Of a stretch of DNA of 64,000 nt, positions 44,060 to 51,808 are shown piece after piece; positions within the stretch are counted from its first letter, which is position 1; each line of letters begins with the position of its first letter. Position numbers and translations under genes: made by a program. This stretch comes from Roseomonas fluvialis (GTDB taxonomy: Bacteria; Pseudomonadota; Alphaproteobacteria; Acetobacterales; Acetobacteraceae). Where the stretch lies: NCBI RefSeq assembly GCF_022846615.1, contig NZ_AP025637.1, positions 434,001 through 498,000 of the forward strand, read 5' to 3'. The notes under the pieces were generated by a model. That model saw only the letters and a program-made list of their open reading frames with translations, ran no database searches and was not told the DNA's origin.

Positions 44060-44896
44060 ATGAGTTCCACGCAGGAAAGCCGCCCGCCCATGGGTTACCT
44101 TGCCGCCACCGATGCGCCCCGGCCCGGGGAAGTCTGGCTCGTCGGCGCGGGTCCCGGCGATCCCGACCTGCTGACGCTGCGTGCCGCCACGGCGCTGCGC
44201 CAGGCCGACCTGGTGCTGCACGATGCCCTGCCGGGGCGCGACGTGCTGCGCCTGGTGCGCCCGGGCGCGACCATCATCGCGGTCGGCAAGCGCAAGGCGG
44301 TCCAGGCCACGCCGCAGGCGAGCATCATCAGTCGCATGATCGCCGGCGCGCGCGCCGGGCAACGCGTGGTGCGCCTGAAGGGCGGCGATCCCTTCCTGTT
44401 CGGCCGTGGCGGGGAGGAGGCGATTGCCCTGACCGCCGCCGGTATTCCCTGGCGCATCGTGCCCGGCGTCACCGCCGGCACCGCCGCGCCGGCAGCGGCT
44501 GGCATTCCGGTGACGCATCGCGGCGTGGCCAGCGCCGTCACCTTCGTCACCGGTCATGACGAGACCGGGCGCTTGCCGGAGTCGGTCGACTGGGACGCGC
44601 TCGCGCGCAGCGGCGCGACGTTGGTCGCCTTCATGGCGCTGACGGCGCTGGACGAGATCGCGGTGCGCCTGCTCGCTGCCGGCATGTCGCCCGGGACGCC
44701 GGTCGCGATCGTCTCGCACGCCTCGATGCCGTCCGAGACGACACTGACCACGACGCTCGGCGCCTGCACGCTGGCCGCGCGCCGGGCGGGCGTGCCGACG
44801 CCGGCGCTGGTGGTGATCGGCCAGGTCGCCGCGGGCGTCGGGGTGCTGGGCGCCGCAGCGGTTGCGCGCGCGCCGCGCGACGCCGTAGCGCGCTGA
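44060..44896 (+). CDS. cobA: Uroporphyrinogen-III C-methyltransferase
   Basis: A 278-residue SAM-dependent enzyme making precorrin-2, the precursor of siroheme. Visible signatures: EVWLVGAGPGDPDLLTLRAA (about 24-43), DLVLHDALPGRDVLRLVRP, the RVVRLKGGDPFLFGRGGEEA block and PVTHRGVASAVTFVTGHD. The start at 44060 (GGCAGGATG) is chosen; the Met ten residues later is an alternative. It works with the precorrin-2 dehydrogenase-like gene at 50143 to give siroheme for sulfite reductase (48467). Converges on the Rrf2 gene with 3 bp between them. Confidence 0.92.
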   Translation: MSSTQESRPPMGYLAATDAPRPGEVWLVGAGPGDPDLLTLRAATALRQADLVLHDALPGRDVLRLVRPGATIIAVGKRKAVQATPQASIISRMIAGARAGQRVVRLKGGDPFLFGRGGEEAIALTAAGIPWRIVPGVTAGTAAPAAAGIPVTHRGVASAVTFVTGHDETGRLPESVDWDALARSGATLVAFMALTALDEIAVRLLAAGMSPGTPVAIVSHASMPSETTLTTTLGACTLAARRAGVPTPALVVIGQVAAGVGVLGAAAVARAPRDAVAR

Positions 44897-44899
44897 CGC

Positions 44900-45349
44900 T
44901 CAGATGGCGAAGTTCAGCGGTTCCGACGCTGCGCGCCGAAGGCCGGCCGCCTGGGCGCGGCGCAGCAGATCCTCGATCGTGATGCCGGCAAGGCGCGTCC
45001 GCAGTTCCGCATCAAGTTCCCGCCACATCGGCAGCAGAACCGAGGTCTGCAGGCGGCCGGTCAGGTCGGCCGGTGCGTCGGCCTCTTCCTGCACGCAGGC
45101 GACGATGTCGGACAGGCGCAACTCGCGCGGCCGGCGCCCTAGCCGATAGCCGCCTCGCGGGCCGCGCACGCTTTCGAGCAGCCCGCCGCGCGATAGCGCC
45201 TGGAACACCGGCTCCGCGCCGCGTCGCGCGGTCCCCAAGCGTTCTGCCACCTCCGCCCCGGCGGCGAATTCGCCCGTGCGCCCGGCGTGGAAGGCGACGT
45301 CCAGCATGATGGCGATGGCGGTGAGCGCGCGGTCCCGGCGCAGCAGCAT
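44900..45349 (-). CDS. Rrf2-family transcriptional regulator (CymR/CysR-like)
   Basis: A 149-residue winged-helix regulator. The N terminus (RRDRALTAIAIMLDVAFHAG, then RGAEPVFQALSRGGLLESVR and GPRGGYRLGR) is the Rrf2 domain. The three clustered cysteines of IscR-type cluster-binding members are absent; one Cys remains (IVACVQEE). That favours a CymR-like cysteine-metabolism regulator, in keeping with cysK divergent 119 bp away and cobA convergent. Likely it controls the sulfur genes of this region; which sites it binds is unproven. Confidence 0.9.
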   Translation of the reverse strand: MLLRRDRALTAIAIMLDVAFHAGRTGEFAAGAEVAERLGTARRGAEPVFQALSRGGLLESVRGPRGGYRLGRRPRELRLSDIVACVQEEADAPADLTGRLQTSVLLPMWRELDAELRTRLAGITIEDLLRRAQAAGLRRAASEPLNFAI

Positions 45350-45468
45350 GGCGAATCCCCTCGGTGGCGCGGACTTGATGCCCCTCTCTACGCACCCTCG
45401 CTGTGGAATGCGAGGGGCTCCCGCCGTTCCCCCCTGAACCATCCGGCATATTCGTGTTAGGCCAGCGC

Positions 45469-46491
45469 ATGGCCAAAGGAAACGTCCCTCCGCGCCGAAC
45501 CCGGCGCAGCACATCCTCCCCCGCAGAGCCGGCCGCGACCTTGGCGGCGCCGCGCGGGCGCCTCTTCGGCAGCGTTCTCGAGACGATCGGCGGAACGCCG
45601 CTCGTGCTCCTGCCGCGCATCGCCGCCGCCGAGGGCCTGGCGGCGCGGATCGCCCTCAAACTCGAATTCTTCAACCCGCTCGGCTCGGTCAAGGATCGGA
45701 TCGGGTTGGCGATGGTCGAGGCCGCCGAGCGCGAGGGCCTGATCGCGCCGGGGCGGTCGGTGCTGGTGGAGCCGACCTCCGGCAATACCGGCATCGCGCT
45801 GGCCTTCGTGGCCGCGGCCAAGGGCTATCGGCTGATCGTGGTGATGCCGGACGGTGCCTCGATCGAACGCCGGCGCATGATGCGTCTGATGGGCGCGGAG
45901 CTGGAACTCACGCCGTCCAAGCGCGGCATGGCGGGCGCCATCGCCCGCGCCGAGGCGATCCTGGCCTCCACCCCCGGCGCCTGGATGCCGCGGCAATTCG
46001 ACAACCCGGCCAACCCCGACATCCACGCCGCCACCACGGCCGAGGAGATCTGGACCGACACCGGCGGCGAGGTCGATGCCATCGTCGGCGGCATCGGCAC
46101 AGGCGGCACGCTGACCGGCATCGCGCGCGTGCTGAAGCCGCGCCGCAAGGGCTTGCGCGTAATCGGTGTAGAACCCGCCGAAAGCGCCGTGCTCTCGGGC
46201 GACGAACCTGGCCCGCACGACATCCAGGGCATCGGCGCGGGCTTCAAGCCGGCCGTGCTGGAACTGGACCGCATCGACGCCATCCTGCGCGTGCCCGAGC
46301 GCGACGCCTTCGACACGGCGCGGCGCTGCGCGCGGGAGGAAGGGCTGCCGATCGGCATCTCTTCCGGTGCTGCGCTGGCCACGGCTATCGCCGTGGCGCG
46401 CGAACCCGCAATGGCCGGGCGCCTGGTGGTGGCGATCGCACCGTCCTTCGCCGAACGCTACCTCTCGACGCGCCTCTTCGCCGGTCTCTGA
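45469..46491 (+). CDS. cysK: Cysteine synthase A (O-acetylserine sulfhydrylase)
   Basis: A 340-residue PLP enzyme joining O-acetylserine and sulfide to cysteine. The PLP Lys is in FFNPLGSVKDRIGLAM (about residue 70), the substrate loop is VEPTSGNTGIAL, the phosphate loop GGIGTGGTLTG and the terminal GISSGAALATA. There is an unusual basic/Ala-rich extension of about 40 residues before the catalytic core (GSVLETIGGTPL). Start at 45469 (ATGGCCAAAGG); the frame is open upstream to 45403. Divergent from the Rrf2 regulator, so probably under its control. A terminator-like hairpin follows. Confidence 0.94.
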   Translation: MAKGNVPPRRTRRSTSSPAEPAATLAAPRGRLFGSVLETIGGTPLVLLPRIAAAEGLAARIALKLEFFNPLGSVKDRIGLAMVEAAEREGLIAPGRSVLVEPTSGNTGIALAFVAAAKGYRLIVVMPDGASIERRRMMRLMGAELELTPSKRGMAGAIARAEAILASTPGAWMPRQFDNPANPDIHAATTAEEIWTDTGGEVDAIVGGIGTGGTLTGIARVLKPRRKGLRVIGVEPAESAVLSGDEPGPHDIQGIGAGFKPAVLELDRIDAILRVPERDAFDTARRCAREEGLPIGISSGAALATAIAVAREPAMAGRLVVAIAPSFAERYLSTRLFAGL

Positions 46492-46502
46492 CGAAAAATC
46501 GA

Positions 46503-46536
46503 CCGGGACCCGCAGGGATCCCGGCCGGCGTTTCTT
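46503..46536 (+). terminator. Probable cysK terminator
   Basis: Stem CCGGGACCC (46503-46511), a 3-base loop and GGGATCCCGG (46515-46524, one bulge), then GC bases and TTTCTT. It lies 11 bp after the cysK stop and between convergent genes. Confidence 0.5.
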
Positions 46537-46617
46537 CGGGAGGAAACGTCCAGTCACTCGGCCGCCAAGTCTCGGCCCGCCGGAGGGCAGGCCGCTCCGC
46601 CGGCGGCGGGCGGAGGT

Positions 46618-47523
46618 CTAGCCAGCCACCACCCAGGGCTGCGTCACCGAGATCGGCCCGACGGGCCGCTCGCCGCTGACGGCGCTGCGATGGAGCCGGA
46701 TCACGTCGCCCGACGCCGCGGCCTCGACACGGTGCAGCAGCAGGGCGTTGTCCCACAGGAGCAGGTCGCCGGCCTGCCAGCGATGCCGGTAGACCACGGC
46801 GGGATCGGTGGCGGCGGCGAGGAGGCGTGGCAGCAATCGCGCGGCCTCCTCCTCCGGCGCGCCGAGCAGGCGCGTCGTGGTGCCTTCGTTCACGAACAGG
46901 CTGCGCTGGCCGGTGGCGGGGTCGATCCGCACCACCGGATGAACGACGGTGGGGTTTGTCTCGCGCTCGGCGCCGGCCAGGGGTGGGCGCGGACGCCAGC
47001 CGGCTTGCGCGCCGGACCTCCGGCGGTCGTGGTCGTGCTCGGCATCCAGGTACTCGATGCGCCAGCGCAGCCAGGGATCGAGCCGGTCATAGGCCGCGCC
47101 CTGGTGGGCGAACAGGATCTCTCCGCCGGCCTCGGGCAGGTGCGCGGCGCTCATCAGCGACAGGCGCGAGGGCGCGGCCCGCCAGGACAGGTCGGCGTGC
47201 CAGGCGAGGCCCGCATCGCCGAGACCCTCGGGCGTGCCCGCATTTCCCTCGACCACGATCTCCGGCACATCGGCGTGGCGCGCATGGGCCAGCGCGTGGA
47301 CCTCGGGATGGCCGAGCCGGCGAGTCAGCGCAGCCTGCGTCGCGGGCGGCAGGGACTGGTTGCGTACCACCACGAGGCCGAGACCCCTCACCAGGCCGCG
47401 CAGCGCCTCGAGCGTCGCTGCTGGTGTATCCGCACCGAGCAGCGGACCCTCGACTTCGGCACCGAAGGTAGGATGCAGCGCGCCGGTGATGGCCCATTCG
47501 GTGGGCGTGTGCATCGCGCTCAT
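46618..47523 (-). CDS. TauD/TfdA-family Fe(II)/2-oxoglutarate dioxygenase
   Basis: A 301-residue dioxygenase. The HxD iron motif is in GLAWHADLSWRAAPS (about residue 109) and the distal His in GDLLLWDNALLLHRVEAA (about 260), with the oxoglutarate-binding Arg in VIRLHRSAVSG. TauD releases sulfite from taurine; relatives act on sulfonates, sulfate esters or other acids. Between cysK and cysI a sulfur-scavenging role fits. The start at 47523 overlaps the stop of a 52-residue membrane-protein gene (ATGA). Three upstream micro-genes are coupled to it in the same way. Confidence 0.9.
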   Translation of the reverse strand: MSAMHTPTEWAITGALHPTFGAEVEGPLLGADTPAATLEALRGLVRGLGLVVVRNQSLPPATQAALTRRLGHPEVHALAHARHADVPEIVVEGNAGTPEGLGDAGLAWHADLSWRAAPSRLSLMSAAHLPEAGGEILFAHQGAAYDRLDPWLRWRIEYLDAEHDHDRRRSGAQAGWRPRPPLAGAERETNPTVVHPVVRIDPATGQRSLFVNEGTTTRLLGAPEEEAARLLPRLLAAATDPAVVYRHRWQAGDLLLWDNALLLHRVEAAASGDVIRLHRSAVSGERPVGPISVTQPWVVAG

Positions 47524-47678
47524 GGATGTACCGCGGCGATGAGCAGCGCCTCCGCCACATCCGGGTGCGGCGGCGGGAGCAGGAGATGCAGTGCGATACC
47601 GCTGGCAGCCGCGAAGACCGCCGGCAGCCAGGCCAGCGCCGCTGGATCGAAGGCGGGCAGCACGAACAGGCCGATCAT
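47520..47678 (-). CDS. Micro-membrane protein, 52 residues (TauD operon)
   Basis: The start (ATG at 47678) overlaps the stop of the 30-residue gene and its stop overlaps the TauD-like start, both as ATGA. One long hydrophobic stretch (WLPAVFAAASGIALHLLL) precedes the PPPHPDVAEALLIAAVHP tail. Expression is inferred from the coupling. Possible role: a small transporter subunit or membrane anchor delivering substrate to the dioxygenase. No family recognised. Confidence 0.55.
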   Translation of the reverse strand: MIGLFVLPAFDPAALAWLPAVFAAASGIALHLLLPPPHPDVAEALLIAAVHP

Positions 47679-47767
47679 GGCAGGCCCCCTTGCAGTAGGC
47701 CGGTGGCGGCCAGAACGGTGAGCAGGCCGGCACCCGCGATGGCGGTGCGCAATGCGAGCGAGATCAT
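47675..47767 (-). CDS. Micro-membrane protein, 30 residues (TauD operon)
   Basis: An ATG at 47767 gives MISLALRTAIAGAGLLTVLA and a ten-residue tail ending GGLP: a single transmembrane helix, like the KdpF-type one-helix peptides. Both ends overlap neighbours by ATGA. It is below the size normally reported but fits the exact coupling pattern of the four genes here. Function unknown. Confidence 0.5.
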   Translation of the reverse strand: MISLALRTAIAGAGLLTVLAATGLLQGGLP

Positions 47768-47964
47768 GCCAGCCCCCTGGCCGGACCGCGGCCGCGCGCG
47801 AGAACCAGCCGCGCGACGCGCTCGGCATCGGCGGGGGTGCGGAAATGCGCGCCGTGCAGATCCTCGACGCGCGGGTCGATGGCGGTGAACAGCCAGCCGT
47901 GGTCGCCGGTGGTGGCGACGCCGACTATCTGGCCGTTCTCGGTGATGGGTCGTGAGACGATCAT
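47764..47964 (-). CDS. Small soluble protein, 66 residues (TauD operon)
   Basis: It starts at the ATG at 47964 (MIVSRPITENGQIVGVATTG) and ends ATGA-coupled with the 30-residue gene. The middle contains DHGWLFTAIDPRVEDLHGAH and a helix with DAERVARLVLARGRG. The sequence looks like a compact alpha/beta domain without cysteines or membrane segments. It is first in the four-gene run leading to the TauD-like dioxygenase. I recognise no family. Confidence 0.6.
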   Translation of the reverse strand: MIVSRPITENGQIVGVATTGDHGWLFTAIDPRVEDLHGAHFRTPADAERVARLVLARGRGPARGLA

Positions 47965-48466
47965 GGTGAACCTCCGCCGGCGCAGGGCGCCGGGTCGAAT
48001 GACATTCGGAAAGGGAAGGCGGCAGGAGGCGCGGTCGGGTGGCTCAGCCACCCCGGCGCATTCGACACGGCGGACAGCGGCGACAGGCGCTGGCCCGGGC
48101 GCGTCGCTGCGGCATATCCTGGCGCGTGGCGTTGATCATCCTGCTTCTCCCGGAGCGTCGCTCCGTTCATCGACGGTCTATTTACACAGCGCGATGTGTT
48201 GTTATGTCAATCGCAATACGAGGAATCCACGCGGTTCGTAGACAGAAAAAATCCTTTCCTCTGTGAAGCCTCCGCAGCAGGAAGCCAGCGCGAAAATGAG
48301 GGAATTACTGGCAATAATCTATCGTCATCTCCCTCGCCAGCCAGCCAAGTCCCTCGTCTCAGCGCCACCATCCAGCAGATCCAAGCAATTTGCAGTTTGA
48401 CATCGTGCTTCTCGATCCGGATATCGTCCCGCAGGTGCACAACGTGCTGCGGAGCCTTCGACAGAC
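47965..48466. other. 500-bp divergent region between the TauD operon and cysI
   Basis: It holds the promoters for the minus-strand micro-protein/TauD operon and the plus-strand cysI operon. The DNA becomes AT-richer from 48170 to 48270. A near-palindrome is at 48184-48199. No gene or RNA recognised. Confidence 0.45.
48184..48199. promoter_or_regulatory. Near-palindromic site in the cysI/TauD divergent region
   Basis: ACACAGCGCGATGTGT differs from its own reverse complement at only one symmetric pair. It stands in AT-rich surroundings midway between two divergent sulfur operons, so it is a candidate binding site for their regulator. Confidence 0.4.
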
Positions 48467-50143
48467 ATGGCCGGGAAGCCCAGCGGAGCCGAGACGATCA
48501 AAGCGGACAGCCGCGCGCTGCGCGGTTCCATCGCCGCGGAGATCGCCACCGATGAAGTTCGCGGCGGCGTGTCGGAAGGCACCTACACGCTGCTGAAGTT
48601 CCACGGCACCTACGAGCAGTTCGACCGCGACACCGCGACCGAGCGCAAGCAGCGCGGCGAGGACAAGGACTGGTCCTTCATGGTGCGCGTGCGCGCGCCG
48701 GCTGGTCGTCTCACGCCCGCCCAGTGGCTCGCCCTCGACGCGCTCGCCGACAGCCACGCCGATGGCACGCTGCGGCTGACCACGCGCCAGGGCGTGCAGT
48801 TCCACGGCATCGCGCGCCGCGACCTGAAGGGCAGCATCGCCGCCATCCATCACGCGCTGCTGACCACGCTGGCGGCCTGCGGCGACGTTGTGCGCAACGT
48901 CGTGACCACCGCCGCGCCGCGGGTCGATGCCATCCATGCACGGCTCGAGGCCGAGGCCTTCCGCCTGTCCTCCGAGCTGCTGCCGCGCTCGCGCGCGCAC
49001 CACCAGATCTTCCTGGGCGAGGAAGAATCCCCGCTGGTCGAGGAGGAGCCGCTCTACGGCCCCACCTACCTGCCGCGTAAGTTCAAGATCGCGCTGGCAC
49101 ATCCGTCGGACAACACGCCCGATGTGCTGGCCAATGACCTCGGCTTTCTCGCCCTGACCGAGGGCGATGCGCTTACCGGCTGGATCGTGACGGTCGGCGG
49201 CGGCATGGGCATGACGCACAACAAGCCCGCCACCTACCCGCGCCTGGCGGATGCCATCTGCGTCATCGGCCCGGACGATGTGCTGGAGACCGCCAAGGCG
49301 GTGGTGCGCCTGTCGCGCGACCATGGCGACCGGACCGACCGCAAGCATGCCCGGCTGAAGTATGTCGTGGCCGAGCGCGGCGTGGACTGGGTGCGTGACA
49401 GGCTCTCGGCCGATCTCGGCCGCGCGCTGCCGCCGGCACCCGCGCTGCCGCGCCTGCAGGTGCCCGAGCTGCTCGGCTGGCACGCGCAGGGCAATGGCCG
49501 CCTGTGGCTCGGCCTGCCCATCGCCGCCGGGCGCGTCGCCGGCGACCTGCGCGTGGCGCTGCGCCATGTGATCGGGCGCTTCGATGCGCGACCCATCGTC
49601 ACCGCGCAGCAGGACCTTCTGCTCGCCGATATCGCGCCGGATGATCGCGGCACAGTGGAAGCGACGCTGCGCGCCCATGGCGTGACGCTCGCCGAGGACC
49701 TGACCCCGCTGGCGCGCTGGGCGCTCGCCTGCGTCGCCCTTCCGACCTGCGGCCAGTCCCTGGCCGAGGGCGAGCGCGTGCGCGCGCCGATCGTCGCCGA
49801 TGTCGAGGCGGTGCTCGCGCGCCACGGCCTGGCTGGCGAGCGCATCAGCCTGCGCCTGACCGGCTGCCCGAACGGCTGCGCGCGCCCCTATGCCGGGGAT
49901 ATCGGCGTGGTCGGCCGCGCGCCTGGCCTCTACACACTGTTCGTCGGCGGCGATTTCGAGGGCACGCGGCTCTCCTTCCAGCTCGCCGACAAGGTGCCGC
50001 AGGCGGCGATCGCCGCGACGCTGGAACCCGTCGTCGCCGCGTGGGCGCGCGACCGCCAGGCTGGCGAAGGTTTCGGTGATTTCTGCACTCGCATCGGCGC
50101 CGACGCGGCGCGCGCGCTGCTCGCCGCACGGGTGGCCGCCTGA
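48467..50143 (+). CDS. cysI: Sulfite reductase, ferredoxin/hemoprotein type (nitrite/sulfite reductase family)
   Basis: A 558-residue siroheme-[4Fe-4S] enzyme reducing sulfite to sulfide. Two ferredoxin-like half-domains precede the first siroheme-binding domain (LRLTTRQGVQFHGIARRDLK near 100-120; GGGMGMTHNKPATYPRL near 245). Cluster ligands are ALPTCGQ with the preceding ACVALPTC (C-x5-C) and LTGCPNGCARPYAGDIG (C-x3-C, about 465-482). Upstream spacing is poor for a ribosome site but this Met gives the usual N-terminal KADSRALRGSIA. First gene of a run of eight plus-strand genes ending in cysA at 56650. Confidence 0.93.
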   Translation: MAGKPSGAETIKADSRALRGSIAAEIATDEVRGGVSEGTYTLLKFHGTYEQFDRDTATERKQRGEDKDWSFMVRVRAPAGRLTPAQWLALDALADSHADGTLRLTTRQGVQFHGIARRDLKGSIAAIHHALLTTLAACGDVVRNVVTTAAPRVDAIHARLEAEAFRLSSELLPRSRAHHQIFLGEEESPLVEEEPLYGPTYLPRKFKIALAHPSDNTPDVLANDLGFLALTEGDALTGWIVTVGGGMGMTHNKPATYPRLADAICVIGPDDVLETAKAVVRLSRDHGDRTDRKHARLKYVVAERGVDWVRDRLSADLGRALPPAPALPRLQVPELLGWHAQGNGRLWLGLPIAAGRVAGDLRVALRHVIGRFDARPIVTAQQDLLLADIAPDDRGTVEATLRAHGVTLAEDLTPLARWALACVALPTCGQSLAEGERVRAPIVADVEAVLARHGLAGERISLRLTGCPNGCARPYAGDIGVVGRAPGLYTLFVGGDFEGTRLSFQLADKVPQAAIAATLEPVVAAWARDRQAGEGFGDFCTRIGADAARALLAARVAA

Positions 50144-50748
50144 TGCTTCCGCTGGTCTTCCTGCCGCAGACGCCGACGCTCCTCGCCGGGCGCGGGCCGG
50201 CCTTTCTGAAGCGCCTGCACCTGCTGCACGCTGCGGGTCTGACCGACCTGCGCGTGCATACCGACGACCCGTCGGCGGGGCTGGCGGCGAGCCTCGGCGA
50301 GGCGCTGCGCCCCTGGCTGCCGAGCGAGCACGAGATCGCTGCAGCGCGGCTGCTCTTTGTTGCCGGGCTCGACGATGCGGCCTCCGCGGCGTTCGCCGCG
50401 ACCGCGCGGGCGCATCGGGTGCAGGTCAACGTCGAGGACGTGCTGCCGCTGTGCGACTTCCACGTGCCGGCCATGGTGCGGCGCGGCGGTCTCACGCTCA
50501 CGGTCTCGACCGCCGGCGGTGCGCCCGCGCTCTCGGCCGCCATCCGCGGCTGGCTCGAGGATGCCTTCGGCCCGGAATGGGCCGCGCATCTCGAGGAAGT
50601 GGCGAGCCTGCGCGCCACGCTGCGCGCGCAGGGCGCTGGCCCGCGCGAGGTCATCCGTGGTGTCGAGGACCACCTCGCCACGGCCGGCTGGGCGCCGCTT
50701 GGTGACGGTGCCCGATGTCGCCCCGCCGCGCCGCCCGCGGACGCCTGA
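50143..50748 (+). CDS. Precorrin-2 dehydrogenase / sirohydrochlorin ferrochelatase-like protein (CysG N-terminal type)
   Basis: A 201-residue protein resembling the CysG N-terminal/Met8 domain that converts precorrin-2 to siroheme. PLVFLPQTPTLLAGRGPAFL replaces the usual GGGxVAxRK nucleotide loop. VNVEDVLPLCDFHVPAMVRR carries the Asp used in both activities, and GLTLTVSTAGGAPALSAAIR closes the fold. The ATG shares one base with the cysI stop (TGATG), so the two are made together. The degenerate nucleotide loop may lower NAD binding. With CobA it supplies siroheme to CysI. Confidence 0.82.
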   Translation: MLPLVFLPQTPTLLAGRGPAFLKRLHLLHAAGLTDLRVHTDDPSAGLAASLGEALRPWLPSEHEIAAARLLFVAGLDDAASAAFAATARAHRVQVNVEDVLPLCDFHVPAMVRRGGLTLTVSTAGGAPALSAAIRGWLEDAFGPEWAAHLEEVASLRATLRAQGAGPREVIRGVEDHLATAGWAPLGDGARCRPAAPPADA

Positions 50749-50819
50749 CCAGGGGCGCTCCGCGGGGCCTGACGGCGCGGCGCGATGCCCGCGACAGACC
50801 CCTCACCGGAGACCATGCC

Positions 50820-51803
50820 ATGACCATCCATCGACGCGCCGCGATCGGCGCCACACTTGCCAGCCTTGGCGCCGCCGCGGCCGCGCGCGCCACCGCCTGG
50901 GCACCCACGCGCCCGGTGCGCCTGGTGGTGTCCTCCGCACCCGCCGCGAGCCTCGATACGCTGGCGCGCGTGCTCGCCCCCGTGCTGTCGCAGCGCCTCG
51001 GCCAGACCGTGCTGGTCGAGAACCAGGGCGGCGCCAATGGCCTCATCGCCATGCAGCAGGTCGCGCGCGCCGAGGCCGACGGCCACACGCTGCTGGTCAC
51101 TGGCGACGCCATCGTGCTGGCCGAACTGATCGCGCCCAATCCCGGCTTCACCGTGCGCGGGTCCTTCACGCCGGTGACGCAGGCGGTGCGCGCGGCGCAG
51201 ATCCTGGCCACGCACCCGTCCTCCGGCATCCGCGACATCGCCGGCTATGTCGAGGCCGTGCGCGCGCGGCCCGGGCGGCTCAACGTCGGCCTGCCGGCTT
51301 GGGGCGGCATCGCGCATGTGGTGCACGAACTGCTCTCGCAGGCGACCGGCGGGCTGCGCGTGGAATACGTGACCTATCGCGGCGGCGGGCCGGCCACGGC
51401 GGACCTGATCGCGCGGCACCTCGACGCGCTGGTCATCACCCTGCCCGCCATCACCGAGCAGGTGCGCCAGGGCGCCATCGTGCCGCTCGCGGTCACAACC
51501 CTCGCGCGCGATGGGGCGCTGCCCGAGGTGCCGACCCTGGCCGAGACCGTCGCCCCCGGCTTCGACGTCGAATCCTGGCAGGGGCTGCTGGTGCCGCGCG
51601 GCGTGCCGGCGCCGGTGGTGGGCACGCTGCACGAGGCGATCGCGGCGACGCTGCGCGAACCCGCGGTGCGCGACCGCCTGACCGGCCTCGGCTTCGAGGT
51701 GGTCGCCGACGGGCCGGATGTATTTGCCCGTCGGACCGAGGAATCCACCCAGCGCTTCGCCGGCGTCGTGCGCGCCGCCGGCATCCGCCAGGCCGGGGGC
51801 TGA
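50820..51803 (+). CDS. Bug/TctC-family substrate-binding protein (first of tandem pair)
   Basis: A 327-residue periplasmic protein. Signal peptide from ATG at 50820: TIHRRAAIGATLASLGAAAA (a twin-Arg-like RR start), ending near residue 28. Mature: TRPVRLVVSSAPAASLDTLA, ENQGGANGLIAMQQVARAEA and EVVADGPDVFARRTEES. It sits between the siroheme gene and the sulfate-type ABC transporter, followed 5 bp later by a second Bug gene. Ligand unknown. Confidence 0.92.
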   Translation: MTIHRRAAIGATLASLGAAAAARATAWAPTRPVRLVVSSAPAASLDTLARVLAPVLSQRLGQTVLVENQGGANGLIAMQQVARAEADGHTLLVTGDAIVLAELIAPNPGFTVRGSFTPVTQAVRAAQILATHPSSGIRDIAGYVEAVRARPGRLNVGLPAWGGIAHVVHELLSQATGGLRVEYVTYRGGGPATADLIARHLDALVITLPAITEQVRQGAIVPLAVTTLARDGALPEVPTLAETVAPGFDVESWQGLLVPRGVPAPVVGTLHEAIAATLREPAVRDRLTGLGFEVVADGPDVFARRTEESTQRFAGVVRAAGIRQAGG

Positions 51804-51808
51804 ACGCC

